Below, piece after piece: positions 16,731-26,779 of a DNA stretch of 64,000 bases. Position numbers and translations under genes: made by a program. Position 1 is the first letter of the stretch; every line of letters begins with the position of its first letter. Origin of the DNA: Bacteroidota bacterium (lineage in GTDB: Bacteria; Bacteroidota; Bacteroidia; Cytophagales; Cytophagaceae); the NCBI GenBank assembly GCA_023392125.1, contig JAEVZS010000009.1:62001-126000 (forward strand), in the 5' to 3' direction. The notes under the pieces are model-generated. The model saw only the letters and a list, made by a program, of their open reading frames with translations. It was not told the origin of the DNA and did no database searches.

Positions 16731-19700
16731 ATGTCCGGACACCAGAAGAAAATATGGAGTATATGCCTGAGTATCTTTTTTCTTGGAGCTGCTTATGCTC
16801 AGGTACCAGTCCATATCAACTCCGGCAATCCTGCGTTTCCGTTTCCTCAGTTTTCAGAATATCAGTATGGTAAATCTCTTGCCAAATACAACGCGCAGGG
16901 AGTCACCCATGCCGATATGGAGAAGTCGATCCGGGAAGCCTGGCAGATCATGGCCAACCGTTTTTATTATACCGGTCAGGAAGCCGGAGGAGTACAATAT
17001 ATTCGTGGAAATGATGGTTGTCCGTATGATTGTGCAGAGGGAGAAGGTTATGCCATGCTTGCTGCTGCCTATATGGCTGATCAGGTTACGTTCAACGGGC
17101 TGTGGATGCGGGTGCATGATGATATGGTTACCAATGCCCCAAGATATAATGACGGAGTAATTACGCACCCCAACTATCGGTATGGAAAATACATTATAAA
17201 AGAAGAGAGTGGTGATGCTGCTGCTGACGGAGACTGGGATATCGGCCTTGCTTTGCTGATGGCCACCAAGCAATGGGGAAGCCGTTCCGGGGTGATGGTG
17301 AATGATGGCAATGGAGGCACCAAAGAAATGAACTATCTGGAAGAAGCCTATCATATCATTGCTGATTTTGCCGATACAACCCGGATCGAACCGCTTGGTA
17401 GCCCCGGAGTCATTGAAGGCTACGTTACTGGGCATATTGGTGTTGATGGCTATCCCAAAGGAGGAAATACATTCGGAGAGACGACCGGCTGGGGCTATAC
17501 CCAGAACCGCTGGCCGGATATATGGCCTTCCAGAGAGGTTTTCTCCAATGATGATAATCAGAGCGGATTTGCCAGCTATACAGCTACGGCGTATTATCAT
17601 TCGTTCGCGAAGTTTATGGAAGAAGAGGGCGCTACTCCCTGGGTTATCGAACAGTTCAAAAGAGTTGAAGCGTCTTCCAACTGGCTGATGGAGAAATCCT
17701 ATGAACAGGGGAGGCTGCCGTTTGCCGGGAGTTTTAATGTAGATGGTACTTCCGTAGTGTTTACCGACGTCGATCCGACCCAGGGAAAATGTGATGGCGA
17801 GTCATTCAGAATGCCCTGGAGAACCATCCTTGATTATATATGGAGAGGAAATCAGCAGCTGGTATGGGATCCTGCTACACATTCCTATTCGGCGGGATCA
17901 AGCGATGCCATGAAAAAAAATGCGGACAGACTTGCTGAGTTTCTGAAAGTAGTAGGGCCTTTGGATGCCAGCGGTAATCCTACTACACCGGATTGCGAGC
18001 AGCTGGGGATGTCTCCGGATGTCGGATCTCCATTCTGGAAAGGACTGCCTACATTAAAGCAGGGATATGGAGGCAATGGTACCATGTGCACCGGAAGACA
18101 CTGGACAAATTATACCCTTGGAACTTCTGCTCCGGCAGCGGTTGCGCATGGCGATGAGGAACTGATCGCGTTGCTCTATCGTCAGCTGGAATTGAAATGG
18201 GACGATGAAGACCCCGGAGTAGGAGATAATCCGGACGAGCGCTATATAAATAGTGTCCCCAAATACTTTCACGGATGGTTCAGGCTCCTTGGTATGCTTA
18301 CCTTATCCGGCAACCTGCATGCTCCGGAAGATATGGTGGCAGGAGCCAATATGAAAGTGTATATGGAAGCAAAAAATAAGACGTTTGCTTTTGCCGGAGA
18401 TGAAATTACGTATGAAGTTTCATACAGAAACTATGGCTCTCTGGCTGCTTCCGGAGTACGTATAACTATTCCTATTTCAGGTCAATATACGGTCACTAAT
18501 ACAGGCGGTGGTACCTTGTCAGGTAATAATCTGGTTTTTGACGTCGGAACAGTCTCAGGTTTTACTACAGCGACCGGGATTGATCCCACCAGGGGAAGCT
18601 ATACATTTTCTGTCAGAGTAAAGAATCCGGCTGTCGAGGAAAGAATATGTATTCAGGCAACTATTACAGCTGCCAATGGCTCCGGTTGGGAGAGCAATGA
18701 GTATCCGAACAATGCGACTTATACATATCAGCTAAACTGTGTGGACATATTGGAAACCCGGTCGCTTTCCATTGAAAAAACGGCCGGCGCTGCAGAAATA
18801 AACCCTGGTGATACGCTGGATTTTTATGTCGATTTTGAAAACTCTACCAGCGCCGGATACCTGAATGGAGGAAGACCCGGAGTTAACTTCTCCTTTACCT
18901 ATTCCATGTATGCCGGAGACTATTCGTTGTTTTCCCGATTCCGTAACTGGCACGATGCACAGGAAGCCTACATTGATCTGGGTAGCTATCGGGCTTCATA
19001 CTATATGTGGGATAATGCCAACAATGGGGTGTATGATGCCGCGACCAATCCGAGTGGCTGGAAGCTGATTGGTAAAAACATGCGAACCGGTGAAGCCGGG
19101 GTGCTGAGATTCCAAGGTGAGCCAATTCCGGAAGGACAGGATGCCAATGGTAAATGGAATCAGCGGATTATCATGTATTTCCCCAATGATATTTCAGCGC
19201 CTACTCATACGCTGTATTCTCATTTGGGCAATGAGTTTCAGCTCCACAAAGGTCAGGTTGAGCCTATCTGGTACGAAGTGCAAATGGAATCAACTCCGTC
19301 TTCGCAGTTGCCTGTGAGACTTCAGGATGACTGGTCATATGCGGCCAGTGTCTCAACCAATAATGACAAAGATCTGTATCACGTTATTACACCCAACTAT
19401 GCCTATGGATCTGAAAACGGAACACCGGTTACAACCTATGGAAGATTTGTGTGTGAACCCCTTCCGCCCGGTAGCTTTGATGGCGTGCTTATTGAAGAAT
19501 GGGATGGAACAACCTGGCGAAGAGTGGCCGGGAACGGGCCATTGCCGGGTAGGGAAATGTTAAATGTAACAGTGGTGGATACTATTCCGGCCGGCTTCGA
19601 ATTTGTAGAATTTATCAATCAGACGGTTGAAGGAATTAATGCCACCATTACCACTTCAAACGGCTACGAAATCATCACCTGGACTATGCCGGTAGTACTG

Positions 19701-22700
19701 GTCGGAATGAAAGGTCAGATTTCATATAAAGTAAAAGCAAAAGGAGCCTGTCCCCAAACAGATAAGTTTTATACCAATTCTGCCTGGATCTGGTCTGATA
19801 CGGATTCGCCTGTTGCCGCTTCTGTAGAAATCAGAGTGACCTGTGACTCAATTATTCCGGTAGCTAAACCGACTACGATGACAAAGGTCGCAGATAAGCA
19901 GCAGGTGGATGCAGGCGATGAAGTCACTTTTTCTATTGAGTATGTACAAACTCATGGAACAATAAGTACTCCGCCATTGTCGGACAATTCCGGATGGACT
20001 ACGACCTATGGAAATTCTCCGGCTTTTAGTAGTGGGAAAATGGTTTTTCCCGGGAGTTCTTCGCTTACCGTTTATGATTATGCCTATGGACGTGACGGAT
20101 ATGCCATTTTTGATATAGATCGTCAAGGAGATAAAGGCTTTTTACTGGCATTGAGGCATAGGGCAGGCAACCCTTATGATCCTGATGGTGTCTATCTTGA
20201 AGTATATGAAGTTTCTGGATTTGTTCGAATAAGAGTTTATAATGGAACAACACAGATTTTTGAACAAAGTAATATTGGATTAGGAACTTCGAGTTCAAAA
20301 ATCAAGATGAAAGCCGCTATTCATGGAGATACGTTGGAAGTTTATTTTACTAATACGACCGGATTACCTACAGTGACCATTACTGGTGTAAGGGACGTAC
20401 AGCAGGGATACTTTGGTATATATAATCAAGGTCCGTACGCTGCCAATGCGCATGAAATTTCCAATATAACCATGGCATTTGACGCGGCCTTTAATGTAAA
20501 GGTTGTCGATCCGCTTCCCGCAGGACTTCGTTTCTTTGCTTCGGCTGATGGCTCTATGGTCGATGCCGGTAATGGTATTGTTGAGTCTGCGGTCATGCTT
20601 CCCGGTCCCGTTGACTATGGTACTGTCCTGAATTATCAGTTTACGGCTGTTGTGGACGAATGCAATAGCGGGGGATCTTTTAAAAATACTGCCTGGATGC
20701 GGTTGCTGACCCATGGTGAAAATGCCATCGGAGCGACAACAGATCTGATACATTGCGGGGAGGCTGTGTGCACCAAACCTGCTGCTCTTTCGATAGCTCC
20801 AGCGGATACCATAATTTGCGAAGATGGTTCTGTTGTTCTTCGTGCTACCGGTGATATAAAGAGCGGAGATATTTTTGCCTGGTACAAAGAGGGACCTGAA
20901 GCAGAAACGCTGATTCAGCAGGCGCCCAATCTGACCAGCCTTGAAGTAGCAGAAGAAGGATCGTATTATGTGATAATCAATCCGGCGGAGCCACTGTGCT
21001 CACTACAGTCCGAAACTGTCGAAGTGGTAGTAAATAGCTTTGTAGTTCCGGGAGAAATAGGAGTGGATCAGTTGATATGCGAAAACGGCACTCCGGATGA
21101 AATCATCAGTCTGGAAGATGCAGCCGGCGGTGATCAGACTTCCTACACATATAGCTGGCAGCAAAGTGAGGACGGAAGCTTATGGAGCGACATAGCCGGA
21201 GCTGCTCAGGTATCCTATACACCATCTGCATTAACACAGAAAACCATTTTCAGGCGGGTAGCAGCGTCCGGTGTCTGCCCTGCGGTTTATTCCAATGAAG
21301 TTACCATTGAGCTGACGGAACCTCTGGAGGCAGCGGTAAGTATTGAAGGACTTCCTGAAATTTGTCCCGGAGCCGAAGCTTCATTCGAAGCTCAACCAGT
21401 CAATGGCGGCTCAACCCCTGTATATACGTGGTACATAAATGGTACGGAAATAGAAGGGGAAACGGATTCCTTGCTGACGATTTCCACACTCAATGACGGA
21501 GATGTGCTGACCGTTGAGCTACATTCCTCCATCGCGTGTTTGCTTGCCAATTCCGTCATTTCTGATGGTCTGACATTGGTAGTAGATGAAATCATTCCGC
21601 AGCTTGTGATAGCTCAGCTGACAGCAACATCACTATGCGAAGGGGACGATATCGCATTCGAAGTGACGGATGTGCTTGGAACAGGCGCTCCGGATGATAT
21701 TCGCTGGTATATCAACGGGCAGTTTACTGGTACCACCGGAATGACATTTAATTCAACAGAGCTTGCAGATCAGGATGCCGTTTATGCTGAGATTATATCA
21801 TCGCTTGACTGTGCCTCACCTGACCCGGTACAGAGTAATCAGGTTATTGTTGAGGTGGGGACACTGTCGATACCTGAGGTAAGTATATCAGCTACTTCGG
21901 AAGAGATTTGTACCGGTGATCCGGTTACGTTCTCAGTCAGCTCCCAAAGTAACGAAGGAACCTCACCGGATTATCAGTGGTATATTAATGACGCTGTGGT
22001 TAATGGAGCTGCTTCCGGTCAGTTTACGACTTCTGCATTGTCGGATGGGGATGTAGTGAAAGTAAGTATGATGTCGGATGCAGCGTGCCTTACAATGGCA
22101 ACTGCCGAGTCCAATGAAATCCGGGTAACTGTATCATCTCTGCTGGATCCCAAGGTATTTATAGCTATTGCTTCTGCCAATGCCGGTGACCTGTGTGAAG
22201 GGGAGATTGTAGAATTCAGCATAACCGGTACGGTAGCGAAAGGCACTGATCCCGAATACCAGTGGTATGTTAATGACCTTGAGGTTGTCGGAGCCAATGA
22301 TACAACATTCTCTTCAAGAATTTCTCAGGGAGACAGAATATATGTTACGATGGCAACAAATTCTTCCTGCGCCTCTGTACCGGAAGCAATGTCTGATGAA
22401 ATAACAATTAATGCGCTCCCGGTGGAGATTCCATCTGTCACCATTACCAGCTCATCATCCGGAACACTTTGTCCCGATGCAACGGCCACACTTGCGATTT
22501 TAAGTGAAACAGCTGCAGGAAGTTCGCCGGCATATCAGTGGCTGCGTAACGGAGTTCCGATTGCCGGAGCAGTTTCTTCATCATATATCGCAGAAGAACC
22601 GGGAGATTACTCATTGCTGATAACTAGCTCTCTTCGGTGTGTTGAAGATCCGGAAGAAGAAAGTAATAGTGTTTCCATCCAGTACAGTCCGGAGTTTGAG

Positions 22701-24659
22701 GTGACTATTGTGGCTGATAAGAATGAAATCTGTTCGTATGAAACCCTTATCCTTGAAGCAGGAGTACAGCCTGCTGTTGCCATTGCAGGCTATGAGTGGA
22801 AAGCCGGAAATAATACAGTAGCTAATTCAGCGAATAATACCTATGAGACAAGTATAGCGGTCGCTTATACCGTAATTGCGGTAGATGAAAATGGCTGTTC
22901 CGCGACCTCGGATATATTTGTAGTATCTTCTGCAGTCCAAGATGCAGTGACAATTAGTCCCGCAGAAGAAGAAGTATGTGAAGGCGGAAGTGTTGACCTG
23001 GTATCATCGGTTACGAATGTGTCCTACACTTATACCTGGCTTGACAACTCTGCAAGTCCGATACAGGGAGCAAACGGATCAACATACAGAGCATCCGCCG
23101 GAACGTATTCGCTCGTGGTAAACAATGGCGCCTGCCTTGATACATCCAATGTTGCTGAGATTACAGAAAGAGTGTTGGGCAGACCGGTTATTACAGGAGA
23201 AAATGAGCCTCTTTGCCGGTCTGAAGGAATAAGGTATTATGTACAGCAGCCGGGCACTGGTTCTGTATATACCTGGACTGTTCCTGCCGGAGCCACAATT
23301 GCCAGTGGCGCAGGCAGCTCTGAGATTACAGTGGATTTTGGAGAGCAGAGTGGTTTAGTTACCGTTGTGGAAACCATTGGTGGAAATTGTAGCAGTGAAA
23401 GGGGAGAGCTGGCAATTACATTAGATAAATGCAATCTGAGAGCGGATTTTACTGTTGATAACAGCTCACTGTGTGAAGGCGGTAAAGTGATATTTACCAA
23501 TGCATCTGTCGGTGTATCATCCAATACCCAGTATTCCTGGAATTTTGGTAGCGGTGCTTCCCCGGCCACAGCCAGCGGCGCCGGTCCGCATGAAGTGATA
23601 TATTCCGCTGGCGGAGTCTATTCCCCGACACTGACTATTACAGACGGTATTGAGGATTCCGAAGTTAAGACAAACTCAATCATCGTTAACCGTACTCCGG
23701 AACGACCTGTTATCAATGGCCCGGCGATTGTCTGTGCATATTCCAATACTGAATATGCAGTGGATCTTGCCGGACAGTTTGAATGGACACTGGTCGGTGG
23801 CGGAACAATCACCGGTGGAATAAATACACGTTCGATAACTGCCCGATTTGAATCTGCCGGTGCAGCATCTATCGAGCTGACTTATACAGATCCGAACGGA
23901 TGTGTTGCCGAAAAGGCTATTCAGCATATAACTGTTGAAGATGCAGCCCCGGTAGAGCTTACCGCTTCTGCTACTACGCTATGTACGGGCGCCAGCAGTA
24001 ATATTATGCTTCAGGGCGCAGCAGGAAGTATTTCCTGGTATCGCAACGGAAGTCTTATATCAGGTCAGCATAGCTCGGTGCTTACTGTTTCAGAAGGCGG
24101 AGAATATAGTGCCAGAATCAGCGGAGCTTGTGAGCAGAATACAGATGTTATCCAAATCAGTCTGATAGAGTTTTCTATCTCGGCCGGAGATGACATGCTT
24201 GTTGATGAAGGTCACTCTGTACAGATTCACACAGAAACAAGTCATCCGGCGGTTGAGTATACCTGGATACCGATGCTTCCTAAGGTAGCCAATCCTGTAT
24301 TTACTCCGACCGAAACTACCGTGTATTCCGTAACAGCTACAGATGCCAATGGGTGTGAGGCCAGAGATGAGATTAAAATTACGGTGGTACGACCGCTTTT
24401 CATTCCTAATGCCTTTACACCAAATGGCGATGGCGTACATGACGTTTGGGAAATAACAGGGCTTGAACGTTATGGTAATGATGTAATCGTTCGAATATTC
24501 AACAGATGGGGTAACATTGTTTATGAAGATAAAGGATATGCGTTTCGCTGGGACGGTACAAAAAATGGCACAGCTATGCCTGTTGCTACCTATTACTATG
24601 TAGTCGAGCTGCCGGGAGATGCAAAGCCACTGACTGGCTACATTCTGTTATCAAAATAG
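16731..24659 (+). CDS. Giant secreted glycoside hydrolase family 8 protein with DUF11, Ig/PKD repeats and T9SS C-terminal domain
   Basis: 2642 residues from the ATG at 16731, which gives a good signal peptide (MSGHQKKIWSICLSIFFLG, cleavage near AYAQ); an ATG at 16716 is also possible. Residues ~39-525 form a GH8 (endoglucanase/xylanase/chitosanase) domain: AEGEGY with probable acid Glu103, and the D166-G-D168-W-D170 motif. Then come a DUF11-like domain (~537-670) and two more DUF11 domains (~677-1040, ~1045-1347) each split by a large insertion. About 14 Ig-like or PKD-like repeats with paired cysteines fill ~1350-2550. The last ~87 residues (IPNAFTPNGDGVHDVWEI ... YYYVVEL) are a gliding-motility-type T9SS sorting domain. 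It is probably exported across the outer membrane and displayed on the surface to cut a beta-glycan; the exact substrate is not predictable. Confidence 0.88.
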   Translation: MSGHQKKIWSICLSIFFLGAAYAQVPVHINSGNPAFPFPQFSEYQYGKSLAKYNAQGVTHADMEKSIREAWQIMANRFYYTGQEAGGVQYIRGNDGCPYDCAEGEGYAMLAAAYMADQVTFNGLWMRVHDDMVTNAPRYNDGVITHPNYRYGKYIIKEESGDAAADGDWDIGLALLMATKQWGSRSGVMVNDGNGGTKEMNYLEEAYHIIADFADTTRIEPLGSPGVIEGYVTGHIGVDGYPKGGNTFGETTGWGYTQNRWPDIWPSREVFSNDDNQSGFASYTATAYYHSFAKFMEEEGATPWVIEQFKRVEASSNWLMEKSYEQGRLPFAGSFNVDGTSVVFTDVDPTQGKCDGESFRMPWRTILDYIWRGNQQLVWDPATHSYSAGSSDAMKKNADRLAEFLKVVGPLDASGNPTTPDCEQLGMSPDVGSPFWKGLPTLKQGYGGNGTMCTGRHWTNYTLGTSAPAAVAHGDEELIALLYRQLELKWDDEDPGVGDNPDERYINSVPKYFHGWFRLLGMLTLSGNLHAPEDMVAGANMKVYMEAKNKTFAFAGDEITYEVSYRNYGSLAASGVRITIPISGQYTVTNTGGGTLSGNNLVFDVGTVSGFTTATGIDPTRGSYTFSVRVKNPAVEERICIQATITAANGSGWESNEYPNNATYTYQLNCVDILETRSLSIEKTAGAAEINPGDTLDFYVDFENSTSAGYLNGGRPGVNFSFTYSMYAGDYSLFSRFRNWHDAQEAYIDLGSYRASYYMWDNANNGVYDAATNPSGWKLIGKNMRTGEAGVLRFQGEPIPEGQDANGKWNQRIIMYFPNDISAPTHTLYSHLGNEFQLHKGQVEPIWYEVQMESTPSSQLPVRLQDDWSYAASVSTNNDKDLYHVITPNYAYGSENGTPVTTYGRFVCEPLPPGSFDGVLIEEWDGTTWRRVAGNGPLPGREMLNVTVVDTIPAGFEFVEFINQTVEGINATITTSNGYEIITWTMPVVLVGMKGQISYKVKAKGACPQTDKFYTNSAWIWSDTDSPVAASVEIRVTCDSIIPVAKPTTMTKVADKQQVDAGDEVTFSIEYVQTHGTISTPPLSDNSGWTTTYGNSPAFSSGKMVFPGSSSLTVYDYAYGRDGYAIFDIDRQGDKGFLLALRHRAGNPYDPDGVYLEVYEVSGFVRIRVYNGTTQIFEQSNIGLGTSSSKIKMKAAIHGDTLEVYFTNTTGLPTVTITGVRDVQQGYFGIYNQGPYAANAHEISNITMAFDAAFNVKVVDPLPAGLRFFASADGSMVDAGNGIVESAVMLPGPVDYGTVLNYQFTAVVDECNSGGSFKNTAWMRLLTHGENAIGATTDLIHCGEAVCTKPAALSIAPADTIICEDGSVVLRATGDIKSGDIFAWYKEGPEAETLIQQAPNLTSLEVAEEGSYYVIINPAEPLCSLQSETVEVVVNSFVVPGEIGVDQLICENGTPDEIISLEDAAGGDQTSYTYSWQQSEDGSLWSDIAGAAQVSYTPSALTQKTIFRRVAASGVCPAVYSNEVTIELTEPLEAAVSIEGLPEICPGAEASFEAQPVNGGSTPVYTWYINGTEIEGETDSLLTISTLNDGDVLTVELHSSIACLLANSVISDGLTLVVDEIIPQLVIAQLTATSLCEGDDIAFEVTDVLGTGAPDDIRWYINGQFTGTTGMTFNSTELADQDAVYAEIISSLDCASPDPVQSNQVIVEVGTLSIPEVSISATSEEICTGDPVTFSVSSQSNEGTSPDYQWYINDAVVNGAASGQFTTSALSDGDVVKVSMMSDAACLTMATAESNEIRVTVSSLLDPKVFIAIASANAGDLCEGEIVEFSITGTVAKGTDPEYQWYVNDLEVVGANDTTFSSRISQGDRIYVTMATNSSCASVPEAMSDEITINALPVEIPSVTITSSSSGTLCPDATATLAILSETAAGSSPAYQWLRNGVPIAGAVSSSYIAEEPGDYSLLITSSLRCVEDPEEESNSVSIQYSPEFEVTIVADKNEICSYETLILEAGVQPAVAIAGYEWKAGNNTVANSANNTYETSIAVAYTVIAVDENGCSATSDIFVVSSAVQDAVTISPAEEEVCEGGSVDLVSSVTNVSYTYTWLDNSASPIQGANGSTYRASAGTYSLVVNNGACLDTSNVAEITERVLGRPVITGENEPLCRSEGIRYYVQQPGTGSVYTWTVPAGATIASGAGSSEITVDFGEQSGLVTVVETIGGNCSSERGELAITLDKCNLRADFTVDNSSLCEGGKVIFTNASVGVSSNTQYSWNFGSGASPATASGAGPHEVIYSAGGVYSPTLTITDGIEDSEVKTNSIIVNRTPERPVINGPAIVCAYSNTEYAVDLAGQFEWTLVGGGTITGGINTRSITARFESAGAASIELTYTDPNGCVAEKAIQHITVEDAAPVELTASATTLCTGASSNIMLQGAAGSISWYRNGSLISGQHSSVLTVSEGGEYSARISGACEQNTDVIQISLIEFSISAGDDMLVDEGHSVQIHTETSHPAVEYTWIPMLPKVANPVFTPTETTVYSVTATDANGCEARDEIKITVVRPLFIPNAFTPNGDGVHDVWEITGLERYGNDVIVRIFNRWGNIVYEDKGYAFRWDGTKNGTAMPVATYYYVVELPGDAKPLTGYILLSK

Positions 24660-24687
24660 AAAAGCCTGTTCATAGCAACGCTTAAAT

Positions 24688-24727
24688 AAAAAAGGATAGC
24701 AATAAAAATTACTATCCTTTTTTTATT
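24688..24727. terminator. Bidirectional terminator between the GH8 gene and murA
   Basis: AAAAAAGGATAG pairs perfectly with CTATCCTTTTTT around a 12-base loop, with a T-tract on the plus strand and an A-tract on the other side. It sits between two convergent genes and can stop both. Confidence 0.85.
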
Positions 24728-24759
24728 TTACCCTCACGGGGCTTATTTGTCTTTCTTTT

Positions 24760-26073
24760 TTATTCGCTCTTTCTGACAATCTTTGCACCCAGCGCATTTA
24801 AGCGCTTATCAATAAACTGATAGCCACGGTCAATCTGATCAATATTGTATATGGTACTTTTACCATTGGCAGACATTGCTGCAATCAACAAGGCGACTCC
24901 TGCGCGAATATCAGGTGAAACCATGGATATACCCCGCAACGGAACCTCTTTGTTTAAGCCAATGACAGTTGCTCTGTGCGGATCGCAAAGAATAATCTGA
25001 GCGCCCATATCAATAAGCTTATCGACAAAGAACAGCCTGCTTTCAAACATTTTCTGATGAATAAGAACAGAGCCTTTTGCCTGAGTTGCCACTACCAGCA
25101 CGATGCTCATAAGATCAGGTGTAAAGCCTGGCCAGGGGGCATCTGCTACGGTAAGAATTGACCCATCGATAAAGGTATCTATTGTATAGTTCTCATGAGT
25201 CGGAATGTAAATATCATCCCCTCGTATTTCCAGATTAATTCCAAGCCTGCCAAAAATAGTAGGAATATTGCCGAGCATATCCACGCGGCAGTTTTTGATC
25301 GTGATTTCTGAAGAAGTCATGGCGGCGAGCCCGATAAAGCTTCCGATCTCAATCATATCAGGCAGGATTGTATGCTCTGTTCCCCCAAGAGACGATACAC
25401 CTTCTATAGTCAGGAGATTGGAGCCCACACCACTTATTTTGGCGCCCATTCTGTTCAGCATGCTGCACAGCTGCTGAAGATATGGTTCACAGGCTGCATT
25501 ATAGATTACTGTTTTGCCTTTGGCAAGAACAGCAGCCATAACAACATTGGCTGTACCTGTTACCGATGCTTCATCAAGAAGCATATAGGTACCCTGGAGG
25601 TTTGTCGCGTCTATTTCATAAAAAGAGTCAGAGGCATCATAATTGAATTTGGCTCCCAGGTTCTGAAGTCCGATAAAGTGTGTATCAAGCCGTCGTCTTC
25701 CTATTTTATCCCCTCCCGGCTTAGGCATTTTGGCTTTGCCGAACCGCGCCAGCAAAGGACCGAGAATCATAATGGAACCCCGGAGGGATGCGGCTTTCTT
25801 TTTAAAATCGGCTGTTTCAAGGAAATCAACCTGTACATTTTTAGCCTGAAATGAATACGTGTCCTCAGACAGTTTTTCTACTTCTACACCAAAATCTCTT
25901 AGAAGATCAATCAGTTTAAGTACATCAATGATACCCGGAATATTCCGTACAGTTACCTTTTCTTCAGTCAGCAAAACCGCACATAGTATCTGAAGACATT
26001 CATTCTTCGCCCCCTGAGGAGTAATTTCACCTTTGAGCCTGTGGCCGCCGGTTACTTCAAAAAAACTATTCAT
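24760..26073 (-). CDS. murA: UDP-N-acetylglucosamine 1-carboxyvinyltransferase MurA
   Basis: 437 residues, full length. First committed step of peptidoglycan synthesis: transfer of enolpyruvate from PEP to UDP-GlcNAc in the cytosol. Lys23-Asn24 in QGAKNECL and the Asp in PWPGFTPD fit the active site. The loop normally holding the catalytic Cys (PGGC in E. coli, C115) reads PGGDKIGRRRLD here, so Asp122 replaces Cys; such enzymes are active but insensitive to fosfomycin in other bacteria. The gene overlaps the DUF4290 gene by one base. Confidence 0.95.
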   Translation of the reverse strand: MNSFFEVTGGHRLKGEITPQGAKNECLQILCAVLLTEEKVTVRNIPGIIDVLKLIDLLRDFGVEVEKLSEDTYSFQAKNVQVDFLETADFKKKAASLRGSIMILGPLLARFGKAKMPKPGGDKIGRRRLDTHFIGLQNLGAKFNYDASDSFYEIDATNLQGTYMLLDEASVTGTANVVMAAVLAKGKTVIYNAACEPYLQQLCSMLNRMGAKISGVGSNLLTIEGVSSLGGTEHTILPDMIEIGSFIGLAAMTSSEITIKNCRVDMLGNIPTIFGRLGINLEIRGDDIYIPTHENYTIDTFIDGSILTVADAPWPGFTPDLMSIVLVVATQAKGSVLIHQKMFESRLFFVDKLIDMGAQIILCDPHRATVIGLNKEVPLRGISMVSPDIRAGVALLIAAMSANGKSTIYNIDQIDRGYQFIDKRLNALGAKIVRKSE

Positions 26074-26768
26074 TAACCTCTTCTTCTGTTGTTGTTATGT
26101 TGATTGTTCTTTTTATTCTTTTTGAAGTTTCCGTTGCGCTGGGAAGAACCTGAGTTTGTATTGCCATTTACATGACTGTTTCCCGGCTGACTGCTGGCTC
26201 TTACATACTCTTTCTGACTGTCAAACAATCCGTTTGCCTTTACTTTTTCCAAATCTACTGTAAGTTGCTGATTTGAAATATACTCTAATTGCTGAGCAAT
26301 AAGCTGATCTTCTATATTCTCCTTGTTCCAGGCAGCATAAAAACGCTTCATCAGCTTACCGATGAACAGAATAGCAACTTCCTTTTCCTCAGGGTCATCT
26401 AACTCAATTGCCTGTTTGATCAGAAGCTCCACATTTTTTCCGTAATGCTTAAATTTGAGATTGTGGGTATTATAATCAACCGTCATTGGTTTTTTCCCGA
26501 GAATTGATTTTTCAGGCATTGGATATTCGGAATCAACATCGAGCTTGAAATCGGACATGATATATAAATGATCCCAGATTTTCTGCGCAGATTCAATAGC
26601 AGCCTCTTTTATATTGGGATTGATTTGTTTCATTAATTCAATGAGGGTATATGCATACCGGCTGCGTTTTTCCCGGTCTTCAACAGTTAAGAGATATTCG
26701 ACAATTTTTTGAATATTTCTACCGTACTCTTTTAATATAATGCCTCGTGATTGATCAGTTGATTCCAT
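26073..26768 (-). CDS. DUF4290 protein
   Basis: 231 residues of unknown function. Residues 1-180 match the DUF4290 pattern: KEYGRNIQKIVEYLLTVEDREKR, LMKQINPNIK, KIWDHLYIMSDFKLDVDSEYP. The tail from ~195 is low-complexity, rich in Asn, Gly, Ser, Lys and Arg (NNNRRRG end), likely disordered and perhaps RNA- or membrane-binding. It overlaps murA by one base and follows the helicase gene by 11 bases, so all three share an operon. The murA link is conserved in Bacteroidota as far as I recall and suggests a cell-wall-related role. Confidence 0.82.
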   Translation of the reverse strand: MESTDQSRGIILKEYGRNIQKIVEYLLTVEDREKRSRYAYTLIELMKQINPNIKEAAIESAQKIWDHLYIMSDFKLDVDSEYPMPEKSILGKKPMTVDYNTHNLKFKHYGKNVELLIKQAIELDDPEEKEVAILFIGKLMKRFYAAWNKENIEDQLIAQQLEYISNQQLTVDLEKVKANGLFDSQKEYVRASSQPGNSHVNGNTNSGSSQRNGNFKKNKKNNQHNNNRRRG

Positions 26769-26779
26769 ATTTTTCGTGA

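Noticed and set aside
21319..22690. CRISPR-like or other DNA repeat array
   Set aside because: The similarity is at protein level in Ig domains; there are no identical short DNA repeats with spacers.
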